Below are positions 8,563 through 17,906 of a DNA stretch of 64,000 nucleotides, one piece after another. The notes under the pieces are model-generated. The model searched no databases, was not told the origin of the DNA, and saw nothing but the letters and a program-made list of their open reading frames with translations. Source of the DNA: Slackia isoflavoniconvertens (lineage in GTDB: Bacteria > Actinomycetota > Coriobacteriia > Coriobacteriales > Eggerthellaceae); contig NZ_QIBZ01000003.1 of assembly GCF_003725955.1 (NCBI RefSeq), forward strand, positions 124,001 through 188,000. The letters run 5' to 3'. Numbering within the stretch: the stretch's first letter is position 1; each line of letters begins with the position of its first letter. The translations under genes were made by a program, and so were the position numbers.

Positions 8563-9606
8563 CTAGATTTCAACCGCGAGCATTTGCCGGACCAAAAGCA
8601 CGCCTCCCCCAAGCATCGCAATCGCCAGCAAAAGCAGCACAACTCCCTGCGCGCTCGAAAAAAACGGGTGCAAAAACGCCGGGTCAACCGCGGAAATAAC
8701 AAATACGAGCGCGAATGGCATAACGCTTACAATCTGGGCCGAAAGCTTCGCTTGCGCCGTTTGCACCCGCAGGGAACGACGTAAATCCAGATCTCGAGAA
8801 ATCGACTCTTCCGCCGAACGCAAAACTGGAGTGGCGCTGCCGCCGCACGCGTACTGCACATCAAGCGCCATAGCAACGAAAGAAAGCTCCGGCAACTCGG
8901 CAACTTGCTTAAAATGTTCGAGGGCCTCATTCATCGAATAGCCCAGGTCCAAATCGCGCGACACGCGGGCAAAAAGGCCACGCGCTGGCTGGTCGATTTG
9001 CTGAGCTACCTCGGAAAACGTTTGCGGAAGCGACAAGCCCGCATGCATGCACGCCTCCATGCATCGCAACGCATCGGGAACTTGTTCGCGCAATTGGGCG
9101 CGTTCCTTTTCAATAGCGCGAGCCAATAAAACTCGCAGCACGACGACAAGAAGAACCAGCGCACAAAGCGCCACCACAAGCGACCGAAACACTGCAAGCA
9201 GCAAAGCCGCGAAAATGAGCACCGAAGCGACAAAAAGAGAGGCAAGCCCTTCGGGCGTTGTGTCGACTCCTTTTCGCGTCGCCAGCCTCGCGGCATCGCG
9301 AAACGATTGCCCAGCGGGCGTCGAGACAATTCTCCTGCCAAGGGGAAGAAACGACGCAACGCCATTTCTCATGTAATACAGCGACATTCGGCAAACCGCA
9401 TCGCGAACGCGGGCGCGCGAAGCCGCGAAGCGTCCAGCACCTCGGTCATTCACCGCGCCCCGCACGCAAGCCTTCTGCGAGACATAAGCGACCCCGCGAG
9501 TCGCAGCCATAGCGCGCTCGAGGCCAAGAAATACCGACCTGCCCACGACAAACGCGCATCCAAACGCCGCAGCAAACGCTACGAAAGCGAACACGCCCGC
9601 TTCCAT
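8563..9606 (-). CDS. tadB: TadB-like type II secretion F domain protein
   Basis: A 347-aa membrane protein with helices at the N-terminus, in the middle (about 120-150) and at the C-terminus, and a T2SF domain containing VPDALRCMEACMHAGLSLPQTF and a central DLDLGYSMNEALEHF. It partners with TadC in the pilus platform. The ATG is preceded by GGGAGG at 7 nt and overlaps the end of tadA by 28 nt, consistent with translational coupling. Confidence 0.87.
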   Translation of the reverse strand: MEAGVFAFVAFAAAFGCAFVVGRSVFLGLERAMAATRGVAYVSQKACVRGAVNDRGAGRFAASRARVRDAVCRMSLYYMRNGVASFLPLGRRIVSTPAGQSFRDAARLATRKGVDTTPEGLASLFVASVLIFAALLLAVFRSLVVALCALVLLVVVLRVLLARAIEKERAQLREQVPDALRCMEACMHAGLSLPQTFSEVAQQIDQPARGLFARVSRDLDLGYSMNEALEHFKQVAELPELSFVAMALDVQYACGGSATPVLRSAEESISRDLDLRRSLRVQTAQAKLSAQIVSVMPFALVFVISAVDPAFLHPFFSSAQGVVLLLLAIAMLGGGVLLVRQMLAVEI

Positions 9607-10898
9607 GACGCCACCTCCCCGCTCTCAATAAGCCCCATATCTATCGCATCGTCGAGCCACGAGGGCGCCCTCGCCCACACTCCCTCGCTTTCAAGAGATC
9701 GCCGAGTAAACACGGGGTCGGCCACGCACGCCGTATTTTCACCACGATGCATTTCGGCAATCGCGCTTACGAAACGCCTGCCGTCGCGCGAACGCGACGT
9801 TTGCACCGCGATGTCAATCGCCGATGCAATGTTCTCCTCGATCACCTCGACAGGCAAATCGAAGCCATAGCGCACCATGGTGACTAAACGGATAATCATA
9901 TCCTCGGGCGAATTGGCATGCAGCGTGGTGAGCGACCCGTCGTGACCTGTATTCATGGCCTGAAGCATTTCCAGCGTTTCAGCGCCACGGCACTCGCCAA
10001 CGATTATTCGGTCGGGACGCATACGCAATGCGTTACGCACCAAATCACGAATCGTGACCTCGCCTACGCCTTCGGCGTTGGTTTTGCGCGCTTCCATACG
10101 CACCACATGCGGATGCTCCGTAAAACGCAATTCCGCTGAATCTTCGATGGTCACAATGCGTTCGGTTGCTGGAATCTCGCACGAAAGAGCATTGAGCAGC
10201 GTAGTTTTGCCCGACCCCGTACCGCCAAGCACCGCGATGTTTTTACGCGTTCGAACAGCCCAAGCAAGAAGTCGCGAAACCCGGCCGTCAAGCGAGCCCG
10301 CACGCTGCATATCACCAAGCGTCATCGTTGTATTGGCGAACTTACGAATGGTGATAGTCGGCCCATCAAGGGCTATAGGAGGAATCACGACGTTCACGCG
10401 ATGTCCGCCAGGCAAGCGCGCATCGACCATTGGGGAACTTTCATCAACGCGACGACCTAGCGGAGCCAAAATGCGATCGATAAGCGCGCGAACCTGCGCT
10501 TCATCGGTGAATACCGCCGTCTCGCGCTCCAACAGGCCCGACCGTTCGATGAACAACGACGACGTTCCGTTCACCATGACCTCGGTAATAGTCGGATCTT
10601 CAACGAGCGACTGCAATGGGCCCATGCCGAATACGATATCTTCCAAATCGCGAGAAAGCCGCGCTTTCAATTCATTCGACCTACCCGCCCATCGCGGCGA
10701 AGCAAATGCCTGCTTACACGCGCTTTGCAATTCGCTGCGCGCACGGCGAGGATTCTCATCCGCAAGCCGCGCGAGCACATCCCCCGGAATTATGCGGCCA
10801 ACATCTTCCTTCAATTCGTCGAGCATCCATCCGTCATCGCGCGCCCGAATCGCGGTTCCTTCCGCCTCGGCAAGACGAACGCGCGAAGAGAGCGTCAT
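9579..10898 (-). CDS. tadA: TadA/CpaF family pilus assembly ATPase
   Basis: The hexameric secretion ATPase that powers Flp pilus assembly (439 aa). Walker A is GGTGSGKTTLLN near residue 220, the Asp box follows at TIEDSAELRF, and Walker B/His-box residues are in RPDRIIVGECRGAETLEML and TGHDGSLTTLHANSPED. The N-terminal domain has the usual GMGPLQSLVEDPTITEVMVNG motif. The ATG overlaps the tadZ stop by 4 nt. Confidence 0.95.
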   Translation of the reverse strand: MTLSSRVRLAEAEGTAIRARDDGWMLDELKEDVGRIIPGDVLARLADENPRRARSELQSACKQAFASPRWAGRSNELKARLSRDLEDIVFGMGPLQSLVEDPTITEVMVNGTSSLFIERSGLLERETAVFTDEAQVRALIDRILAPLGRRVDESSPMVDARLPGGHRVNVVIPPIALDGPTITIRKFANTTMTLGDMQRAGSLDGRVSRLLAWAVRTRKNIAVLGGTGSGKTTLLNALSCEIPATERIVTIEDSAELRFTEHPHVVRMEARKTNAEGVGEVTIRDLVRNALRMRPDRIIVGECRGAETLEMLQAMNTGHDGSLTTLHANSPEDMIIRLVTMVRYGFDLPVEVIEENIASAIDIAVQTSRSRDGRRFVSAIAEMHRGENTACVADPVFTRRSLESEGVWARAPSWLDDAIDMGLIESGEVASWKRACSLS

Positions 10899-12259
10899 CG
10901 CTTTGCCTTTCTGCCGAAAAGGCGCCCACGCCTACTTTTTGACGAAAGGGATTGAGATACGCGTTTTACCTGCTCATCTGAAAGAATTCTCTCAAGAAGC
11001 GCTACGGTCTCGTCTGTAAGCGGATTTTTCGATTCGATGAATTCTTGCACGAAGCCCGCACCCAAAAGCTCTTCCACGTCGCGTCGACCGTTCGAAAGTT
11101 CAATCGCCGTTGAACCCTTCAGGGCGCACGATGCGTCAACGGCAGAAAGTAGGCTCTCACGCTCGTGCTTGTTAACCGCGTAAACGAAACCGCTCGTCGC
11201 AAGCCCCATGCGTGCACATAGTTCAACGGCATGTACCGTGGCTTCGAGCGATGTGGGACGAGCGTCCATAAGGAAGACAACTGAATCGGCCGACTCGATA
11301 AGACGTGCATGGATTTCGCTCCAAAATGCACCAGCGCACGCCACGACAACGTCGTAATCACCCCGTGCGGCATCGATGATATCAGGCAGCTCACCAGCAA
11401 TTTCTTCGGAAGATTCCAAACGCGCGGGCGCCGCGATGAGGGATGGCTTCCCCGTTGATTTCGCGTCTTCGTTCAAACGCGTCATGAGCGACGGGTTCGC
11501 AACGACCTCATCCATTCGAACCGGCTCGTGCACGCCCAACATGCGATGCATGTCGCCAAACTGCAAATCAGCATCAATCGCAAGCGTCACGAGCCCCGCC
11601 CTTGCGCACAATGAAGCTAGCAATGAAGCGATAGTGCTCTTTCCGCATCCCCCGCTCGCTCCGACAACCGCCACAACCGTTCCGGCCCCCTCCTTGGAAA
11701 CGCGGCGCCTTTCTTTGCGCGATTGCGCCGACGCGTCCAAACCTAAGAATGTCTGCGATTCGCATTCATCCGCTTCGACGCGAGCCGTTGCGCCGTTGGC
11801 AGCTTGCGCACCTGGCTCTTTTCCGCACCCTTCGCCGCAATCGAACGATGAGCCCTCTTCCTCATGGCCGACCTTCTGGCTTCGCTCGCCCCAAAGGCTT
11901 TTCGCAAACACAAAACGATCGGCGAAGCACGCTTGAGAAAGCACTCCATCAACCTTCGCAAGAGATGCCCTGCTTGCAAGCGACCCATTGTTCACCGCGC
12001 AAGCCAAATACACCTTTTTGCACGGATCGTCGTATTTCAGCGCCGCCGCAACATTGAGCGGCTCCATGTCGTCACAGGAAACGACCCACGCCTCCTCGAT
12101 ACCGTCTCGCCGCGCCGCACGACGGCATTCCTCCGCGGTCGCACAGCATTCAATCCAAGAAACCGCCTGCAGATTCGATTCTTCCAAACCAAGCAGCTGG
12201 GGGTTTCGCAGCGATTCTTCATCGGCACACAGCACCACACGTTTTGCCACGGAAATCAC
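10895..12259 (-). CDS. TadZ/CpaE-like pilus localisation ATPase
   Basis: A 454-aa MinD/ParA-type ATPase. The N-terminal ~150 residues resemble a degenerate receiver domain, as in CpaE/TadZ; the ATPase part starts near residue 195 with the deviant Walker A GASGGCGKSTIASLLASLC and continues with LTLAIDADLQFGDMHRML. The C-terminus ends in a basic patch (SKSRRGRLFGRKAKR). TadZ proteins place the pilus machine at a cell site. Start overlaps the CpaB stop (ATGA). Confidence 0.85.
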   Translation of the reverse strand: MISVAKRVVLCADEESLRNPQLLGLEESNLQAVSWIECCATAEECRRAARRDGIEEAWVVSCDDMEPLNVAAALKYDDPCKKVYLACAVNNGSLASRASLAKVDGVLSQACFADRFVFAKSLWGERSQKVGHEEEGSSFDCGEGCGKEPGAQAANGATARVEADECESQTFLGLDASAQSRKERRRVSKEGAGTVVAVVGASGGCGKSTIASLLASLCARAGLVTLAIDADLQFGDMHRMLGVHEPVRMDEVVANPSLMTRLNEDAKSTGKPSLIAAPARLESSEEIAGELPDIIDAARGDYDVVVACAGAFWSEIHARLIESADSVVFLMDARPTSLEATVHAVELCARMGLATSGFVYAVNKHERESLLSAVDASCALKGSTAIELSNGRRDVEELLGAGFVQEFIESKNPLTDETVALLERILSDEQVKRVSQSLSSKSRRGRLFGRKAKR

Positions 12260-13137
12260 GCTTCTTTCTTTCCATCGACCCGAGTTTTAGAGGACCCTTC
12301 GACTCCCGATGCCTCTTCGCCATTTGCCTCCCCTGTCGAGCTTTCCGTCGAAAGGGATGACTCGCTTAAAGCACCCATCTTTTTCGAGGCGCTTGTTTCG
12401 CTTCCGGCTTCGTTGCCTTCGACCGCGTTTTCTGGGTCAGCCGCCATCTCGCCACCCTGAGCCTTCGCGCTCGAACGCATATCGCTTGCCACGAATTTCT
12501 CTGAAGGCAATGTGAAATACAGGTCGCTCACACCCGCCGCCGCGATAAGCTCGTTCACCTCAGATGGCTTTGCCGCAAGCGTTATCCACGAAACATCGCT
12601 TGTTTCGTCTTTTTTCGCGCCCGTTGATGCGCTCGTTGCAAGCACCTCGACATTGGCCACAAGCAGATCGGTCGACTTCGCCGAAGTGGAATACACATTC
12701 ACCTTGTCGCCCGCCCGTACCGATCCGCCGACCGCAGAAACCGCTTTCGCGGGTACGCTCACTGCGCAGAGGCCATCGGGCACCTGCAGCACCGAACCAT
12801 CTGCCTGCTCAAATCGCTGCGTAAGCAAAACCTCGCCTGAATAGATTCGCGTCTGAGCTGGTTGAGCCTTGACCTGCGATAGGTCGGTGACGGCTCCTTC
12901 GGGCAATAATTCGCCCGGCATGAGCCTCCGCTCCACATTGGTCGAATCGACTTTCGATCCTTCAGCGATATCGCACGTGGCAACATAGGCCTCCACCTGC
13001 GTAGAGCCGTAACGAGCAAGCACCTCGGCGCGTTCTTGCTCGACATTCAGTTCGATTTCATGCGCATAAAGCATCATGCCCGCCACGCAAACAACTCCAC
13101 ACACCACACCAACAACAAGGTTTCGCCCTTTTCTCAT
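12256..13137 (-). CDS. cpaB: CpaB/RcpC-like Flp pilus assembly protein
   Basis: A 293-aa protein with one N-terminal helix (GRNLVVGVVCGVVCVAGMMLYA), then an SAF-type domain (VEAYVATCDIAEGSKVDSTNVERRLMP) and the RcpC part with AVSVPAKAVSAVGGSVRAGDKVNVY. The last 80 residues are Ser/Glu-rich and disordered-looking. The ATG at 13137 has AAGGGGGAG 5 nt upstream; the frame is open 56 codons further but without a ribosome site. It is the first gene of the tad operon. Confidence 0.85.
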   Translation of the reverse strand: MRKGRNLVVGVVCGVVCVAGMMLYAHEIELNVEQERAEVLARYGSTQVEAYVATCDIAEGSKVDSTNVERRLMPGELLPEGAVTDLSQVKAQPAQTRIYSGEVLLTQRFEQADGSVLQVPDGLCAVSVPAKAVSAVGGSVRAGDKVNVYSTSAKSTDLLVANVEVLATSASTGAKKDETSDVSWITLAAKPSEVNELIAAAGVSDLYFTLPSEKFVASDMRSSAKAQGGEMAADPENAVEGNEAGSETSASKKMGALSESSLSTESSTGEANGEEASGVEGSSKTRVDGKKEA

Positions 13138-13331
13138 TGGCTCCCCCTTTTGATTCGTCTTCCGCTTATGCGGCCTTGCGACATCATGGCAGCGAAGCCT
13201 TGCCCAAACCTTGCCCGCGCGCATGCGCTTTACATGCGATTTCCCCTTTGTTTTCGCTGCGTTTTGCCGTGCGCATCCCTCGCTTTCCCTATATTTCGCA
13301 CGCAATTTCGGTATGAACAGGCGTCAAATTC

Positions 13332-13369
13332 CGTCGGTTTCGCGTATGCCCAGCTTCGCGAAACCGACG
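13332..13369. promoter_or_regulatory. Perfect 13-bp inverted repeat upstream of the tad operon
   Basis: CGTCGGTTTCGCG and its exact reverse complement are separated by 12 bp. The repeat lies about 195 bp before the cpaB start, in the 404-bp gap between tRNA-Val and tad (13138-13541), where nothing else coding is seen. It could be an operator for a tad regulator, or an RNA hairpin in a long 5' leader. Confidence 0.5.
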
Positions 13370-13541
13370 CAAAACCGCCCCTTGCCCCAATCGCGCAACT
13401 ACTCCACGCAAGGCGGCGCAGCTTAGAGCGCTCAAACGACCTTTTTACCTTTTCCTAAGTCGTGTACATTCCTGCACAATTCGACTCATTTCCCTTTTCC
13501 CAATGACAAAAAACGCTCGTTATGGCAGAATTAATTTTCGC

Positions 13542-13616
<75 letters not shown>

Positions 13617-13628
13617 TTTGAACGCACA

Positions 13629-13660
13629 ATGGCTGCTCGTTTGAGCAGCCATTTTCTTTT
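13629..13660 (+). terminator. Terminator after tRNA-Val
   Basis: ATGGCTGCTC and its reverse complement form a perfect 10-bp stem with a GTTT loop, followed by TTTCTTTTT. This is a clear Rho-independent terminator 12 nt after the tRNA. Confidence 0.92.
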
Positions 13661-13827
13661 TCCCCTTTATTCAAACTGCGATATCAATTCAACTTCAACG
13701 CATTCGCTCGCATCGCTATGCACCACAATTTGCACTACAAATCGCGCCATGCCGCACACAAGCACTACTTTTCTTCTTCCGTTTTTTCGTTATCATTGCC
13801 CCAAGCTCACACCGAAGGAGGCAAGCC

Positions 13828-14268
13828 ATGCCAAATGTCGAACTAAAGCGCGGACAAGAAGTTAAAGAAGACGCATTCGAGATTCGCCGTCGCGTATTTA
13901 TGGAGGAACAGGGCTACACCGATGAATTTGACGACATCGATGACACCTGCATTCACATCGTGCTTTACAAAGACGGCGAGCCTGCGGGCTGCGCTCGCAC
14001 CTTCCCCGAACCCGCAGGATCAACGCGCTGGGCTGTCGGCCGCGTAGCGGTGCTCCCAGAGAAGCGCGAAGGCGGTTTTGGGCGCATGCTCGTCGAAGAA
14101 TGCGAACGCGCCGCCATCGAAGCGGGGGCGACCGAAATGTGCCTGCATGCCCAAGCTCGACTCGAGGGCTGGTATGAACTCATGGGATACACGCGGTTCG
14201 GCGAAGTCGACTACGAAGACGAAGGCCAACCGCACATTTGGATGGAAAAGACCATCTCGCGCCCCTAG
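13828..14268 (+). CDS. GNAT family N-acetyltransferase
   Basis: A 146-aa protein with a GNAT fold: strand segment CARTFPEPAGSTRWAVGRVAVLPEKREGGFGRMLVEECERAAIEAGA contains the acetyl-CoA-binding R/Q-x-x-G-x-G/A-like loop (REGGFG), and a late MCLHAQARLEGWYELMGYTRFG matches YjcF/ElaA-type acetyltransferases. The substrate is unknown. An AAGGAGG ribosome site precedes the ATG. It is monocistronic, with a hairpin at 14353-14377 after it. Confidence 0.88.
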   Translation: MPNVELKRGQEVKEDAFEIRRRVFMEEQGYTDEFDDIDDTCIHIVLYKDGEPAGCARTFPEPAGSTRWAVGRVAVLPEKREGGFGRMLVEECERAAIEAGATEMCLHAQARLEGWYELMGYTRFGEVDYEDEGQPHIWMEKTISRP

Positions 14269-14352
14269 CAACAACACCCCATATCGAAACCATCCGTATG
14301 GCGAGCGGTTTCTTGGCGTGGCTGCGCTCGCACCAGACTAACGTCTTAGTCG

Positions 14353-14377
14353 AAACCACCCGCATATCGGGTGGTTT
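14353..14377 (+). terminator. Hairpin after the GNAT gene
   Basis: A perfect 10-bp stem (AAACCACCCG) with loop CATAT, about 85 bp past the GNAT stop. The U-run is only GGTTTACCC, so termination is probable but not certain. Confidence 0.55.
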
Positions 14378-14402
14378 ACCCTAGCGCATTCCTTTGAATG
14401 AA

Positions 14403-14433
14403 AATGGGCGTCGGATCGAATCCGGCGCCCATT
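14403..14433 (-). terminator. Terminator after the DUF1648/DUF5808 gene
   Basis: A 13-bp stem (AATGGGCG-C/T-CGGA) with a 5-nt loop, followed on the minus strand by TTTTCATT. It lies about 120 bp past the stop of the membrane protein gene. Confidence 0.75.
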
Positions 14434-14555
14434 GCATAAGCCTTAAAAGTCGGCTTATAGGACAAAAACGTGTCTCGAGGAAACGCATGCCTCATCCCGC
14501 TCATCGAGTCAGAACGGGAAGGACCCTTGCGGTGGAGCGCTTCACAGCGAAACGC

Positions 14556-15677
14556 CTAACCCACCATCAGAATCGATACTGCGACAAAAGCGACGGTAAG
14601 CACGACGACTCCTCCAAAAATCGCCCATGCTGCAGGGCGGGCACAATTAATGGTCCAACCCACGCCGAATCGCTCGGGCACGAACAGGCTCGCATCTTCG
14701 GGCGCCCAGTAAAAAATGCCCAACTTCCAATGATCGTCATCGTCGACAAGCATGGCATCGCTCGTTTGCATTCTAAGGAATACGCGCGATCCGCATTGGC
14801 CATACACCACGCTTACCGCAATAGATGCAACCACCATCGGGGCACACGCGACAAGCGTCGCGATTACCGCAGCGCCGATTCCGATAACGCCTACGATATA
14901 CAACTCGAAAGCAATTCCCATGGCCATAGTCAACAGCACTCCGCCGCCTACCAGCACAATTGAATTCGCCCGAACAAACATGCCATAGGCCCAGGCCGAA
15001 GAGGCAGGCGCACCAGGCTCTTTCCAAGCCTTCGATGCAAACATCTGCCAATGGCAAAACGTCAAAATAATGGCAACAAACGCCTCAAGCAGCACGGGAA
15101 ACAGCACGACGCCCACACTTTTTTGAGCCCACCCGTCAACCGCTCCATCAAAGCCTATATGCATTGACACTAATTCGGGCATGGAAGAATACCCGACAGC
15201 GGCAATTGCCACCGTAACGACAATCACGGGAATATAGAGCAAATTCCATTTCAGCGACAGCCCCCGCGGAAAGCCTTCAGGCTCTGCCCCAAGGGAAGCG
15301 ACAGATTGCTGCGATTGCGCAACCCAACCGCGCTCTTTCTTATACAAAACCATGCGGCGACGGTAGAAAAGCATGAGGCCATACGACACAAACATGAGCG
15401 CGAAGGTACCGCCAATAAGCAAAACGAAGAGGACCAAAGGGCGCTGAGCATACGCCGCCATTGCGCATGCGAGTGTTAGCACCACCGTAACCGTAAGCAT
15501 TATGACGGCATATTTCCGTTTGAGGCCCTTTACATACACATCATCTTGAGCGACAGAGGGAACCGTTACCGCAAACACCTCGGTGCGACGTTGAAGATAG
15601 GGGACTATGGCAGCCAGTATTCCGCAAAGAGGAATCGTCATGCATACCGCACACATAATAATTGTCGTTGTAGTCAT
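14556..15677 (-). CDS. DUF1648 and DUF5808 membrane protein
   Basis: A 373-aa integral membrane protein with about 8-9 helices. The middle segment SSMPELVSMHIGFDGAVDGWAQKS fits DUF1648 (P-x3-S-x-H-x4-G-x3-G-W-x-K), and the C-terminal part DDHWKLGIFYWAPEDASLFVPERFGVGWTIN is typical of DUF5808. Such proteins are common partners of YtrA-type GntR repressors in Gram-positives and may take part in envelope stress or peptide-toxin immunity (SdpI-like); the actual function is not known. It starts 9 nt after the regulator gene, so both are one transcript. Confidence 0.82.
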   Translation of the reverse strand: MTTTTIIMCAVCMTIPLCGILAAIVPYLQRRTEVFAVTVPSVAQDDVYVKGLKRKYAVIMLTVTVVLTLACAMAAYAQRPLVLFVLLIGGTFALMFVSYGLMLFYRRRMVLYKKERGWVAQSQQSVASLGAEPEGFPRGLSLKWNLLYIPVIVVTVAIAAVGYSSMPELVSMHIGFDGAVDGWAQKSVGVVLFPVLLEAFVAIILTFCHWQMFASKAWKEPGAPASSAWAYGMFVRANSIVLVGGGVLLTMAMGIAFELYIVGVIGIGAAVIATLVACAPMVVASIAVSVVYGQCGSRVFLRMQTSDAMLVDDDDHWKLGIFYWAPEDASLFVPERFGVGWTINCARPAAWAIFGGVVVLTVAFVAVSILMVG

Positions 15678-15686
15678 TGCTGCCCC

Positions 15687-16127
15687 CTAATCGCCACAAG
15701 AAGAATGGGTCTTCGCCCTGGCGTCTTTTGCCTCGGCGCTTTTTGCCCCATACGCGCATTTCGCTTGAGCTGCAGCGCGTTCGAGAAATCCATCGAGCGT
15801 GCCGCCCCGGGCGCGCCAGGCCGTGGCCAAGTCGCGCAGCACATCGTCCATTTGGCTATCTGCGGCTTCATTCGACGAGTTCGCGCCCTGTGCCCCCGCT
15901 ATGAAAGCGCCTGCACGACCCCTAACCACGATGTAGCCTTCGTCGCGCAACACGGCATATGCCTTATTGACCGTGTGCAGGTTAATACCCAAATCGCTTG
16001 CCAAACGTCGCACGCTTGGCAATGCATCGCCCGCCGTTAGGTCGCCTCGTGCGATGCCGGCAATTATTTGCGAGCGAATCTGCATATACAGCGGCTCATC
16101 AACCATGTCGTTAACAACAATGTACAT
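15687..16127 (-). CDS. YtrA-subfamily GntR transcriptional regulator
   Basis: A 146-aa repressor: an N-terminal winged helix with PLYMQIRSQIIAGIARGDLTAGDALPSVRRLASDLGINLHTVNKAYAVLRDEGYI, typical of GntR, and only a short C-terminal helical part, which defines the YtrA subfamily (no ligand domain). The ATG at 16127 has AAGGGA upstream; the frame extends to 16205 but would run through the operator. The large palindrome directly upstream is its probable autoregulatory site. Confidence 0.92.
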   Translation of the reverse strand: MYIVVNDMVDEPLYMQIRSQIIAGIARGDLTAGDALPSVRRLASDLGINLHTVNKAYAVLRDEGYIVVRGRAGAFIAGAQGANSSNEAADSQMDDVLRDLATAWRARGGTLDGFLERAAAQAKCAYGAKSAEAKDARAKTHSSCGD

Positions 16128-16132
16128 ATCAA

Positions 16133-16182
16133 TGTCCCTTCTTGTTATACCTGTACTATAACAGATATAACAAGAAGGGACA
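16133..16182. promoter_or_regulatory. GntR operator overlapping promoter and ribosome site
   Basis: A 22-bp inverted repeat (21 of 22 matching), arms at 16133-16154 and 16161-16182, with a 6-bp spacer. On the minus strand the right arm carries TTGTCC (-35, 16183-16178), 17 bp, then TATAGT (-10), which is the spacer itself; the left arm contains the AAGGGA ribosome site of the regulator gene. Bound protein would cover the whole promoter and leader, so strong autorepression of the two-gene unit is expected. Confidence 0.82.
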
Positions 16183-16208
16183 AATACAGTCATTCCTTCA
16201 AGCAAAAC

Positions 16209-16244
16209 AAAAGGAACGGCCCCTTACGGGACCGTTCCTTTTTT
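16209..16244 (-). terminator. Bidirectional terminator after the arginine operon
   Basis: A 14-bp stem (AAAGGAACGG-C/T-CCC) with a short loop, flanked by T-runs on both strands (TTTTTT on plus, TTTTGTTTT on minus). It ends the arc operon transcript and insulates it from the GntR promoter. Confidence 0.88.
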
Positions 16245-16325
16245 CCACCACACGACGGAGGCTCAACCCCGCGTGGAGGAATCGTATCCTTGGTTATCGC
16301 CAGGCAAAGAGCCGGAGAAACCTCG

Positions 16326-17801
16326 CTAGAGTATGCACATTGCGACTGTGACAATCACCAAGCAGATGACCGCCAATATCGCGAGCAGTTTTCCTACCCA
16401 CTTAAGCCACGTGCCATACTGCACATGAGCAACTGCCAAGCCACCCATAATCGCGCCGCAGGTAGGAGTGAACAGGTTCACGAAGCCATTTGCGGAGCTG
16501 AAGATCATGACCATGGTCTCGACCGAGAAACCGAGGTTCGCAGCCAAGGGGCCCATGATGGGCATGGACACGGTTGCCATGCCGGAGCTCGACGGAATCA
16601 AGAACGAAAGCACAACGTAGAGCAGCCACGATGCCGGCGCGAAGATGAACGCGGAGACACCCTGCAAAGCGTTGGAAGCATTCAACAGAATCCAGTCAGA
16701 CATACCGGTTTCAGCCATCAGGATGGAGATACCACGAGCGAGAGCGATAATCATAACAACGCTCATCATGTCTGCGGTGCCGTCGATAAACGCCTTCACC
16801 GTTTCAGCCTCGGTAAGACCGCCAACCACGGCGATAATGAGGGCCAGGATGAAGAACCAGCACGCAGCCTCAACGAAGTACCATTCACCGAGCGGAAGGC
16901 CGGTGATAACGGCAGACCAGCCGAGGAAGATTTCAACACCGAAGTCTTCCCAAGGAATGAAGCTGATGACCATCACGATGAATGCGATGGCGAACACGAT
17001 CAGGGCACCCTTCTGACGACCGGTAAGCTTGACGTCCTCGAGAGCGTTGTCCTTGCCGAAGTTCTCTTTCTCAGCTTCCTGCTCCTGCAGAGACAGAATC
17101 GTCGAACCCCTGTCCTTCTTCACCTTGGCGGCATACTTCATGACGTAGATGATAGACACAGCCGTGGTGGAAATCCAGAGGATGGCGCCCAGAGCGATGA
17201 TGATACCCTGGTTCACCTGAATGCCAGCGTCAACGAGCGAAGATACCGCAGCGCCAACGGCGAACGGGTTAACCGTAGAGCCCAAAACACCGCAGCCAGC
17301 ACCCAACAGAACAACTGCCGAGCCAACCATCGCATCGAAGCCAGCAGCATACATGGTTGCTGCAAGCAGAACGTAGAACGGCACGGTTTCTTCGCACATG
17401 CCGTAGGTGGTACCGCCGATGGAGAACAGAATCATAAGAATGGGAATGAGAACGAGCTCATTGCCCTTGAGCTTCTTCACGAGCACGGCAATGCCGTTGT
17501 CGAGAGCGCCCGTCTTGGTCATAACGCCCAAGAAGCCGCCCAGGATCATAACGAAGAAGCAGACCTCAAGTGCGCCGCCCGGGAAGGTGTCGGGGTTCGC
17601 AGCACCTTCAACAATATCGGTAGGAGCACCAGTGAAGCCATAAATCGGAGATGTCAAAATGTTTGACAGAGATGCAGCCGTAACAGTACCGCCCGTGGCT
17701 GCCGCGGCAATCCACGAAATAACGGCCAGAACGACCAAAAGGATGAGCAAAATACTAAAGGAGCTAATGGGTTCCTTTTTTTTCTTAGTCTTCTCAGCCA
17801 T
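16326..17801 (-). CDS. YfcC family carrier, probable arginine/ornithine exchanger
   Basis: A 491-aa membrane carrier of the YfcC/DcuC-like family with about 12 helices, a basic N-terminus, and motifs such as GGTTYGMCEETVPFYVLLAATMYAAGFDAMVGSAVVLLGAGCGVLGSTVNPF and SFLIPSSSGMATVSMPIMGPLA. Members of this family are the ArcD-type arginine/ornithine antiporters of streptococcal arc operons. Its place as last gene after arcA, argF and arcC supports that role here; C4-dicarboxylate transport is the alternative. Confidence 0.85.
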   Translation of the reverse strand: MAEKTKKKKEPISSFSILLILLVVLAVISWIAAAATGGTVTAASLSNILTSPIYGFTGAPTDIVEGAANPDTFPGGALEVCFFVMILGGFLGVMTKTGALDNGIAVLVKKLKGNELVLIPILMILFSIGGTTYGMCEETVPFYVLLAATMYAAGFDAMVGSAVVLLGAGCGVLGSTVNPFAVGAAVSSLVDAGIQVNQGIIIALGAILWISTTAVSIIYVMKYAAKVKKDRGSTILSLQEQEAEKENFGKDNALEDVKLTGRQKGALIVFAIAFIVMVISFIPWEDFGVEIFLGWSAVITGLPLGEWYFVEAACWFFILALIIAVVGGLTEAETVKAFIDGTADMMSVVMIIALARGISILMAETGMSDWILLNASNALQGVSAFIFAPASWLLYVVLSFLIPSSSGMATVSMPIMGPLAANLGFSVETMVMIFSSANGFVNLFTPTCGAIMGGLAVAHVQYGTWLKWVGKLLAILAVICLVIVTVAMCIL

Positions 17802-17906
17802 GGGAGTCCCCTTTCCTGGGAGAGCACCCGCGCAACCTTTTCGGTTTCCCCTGCGCGAATGCTCCCTCCCCCGAGCGACCAGCCCGGAGGAGGGGGATTG
17901 ATCGGC

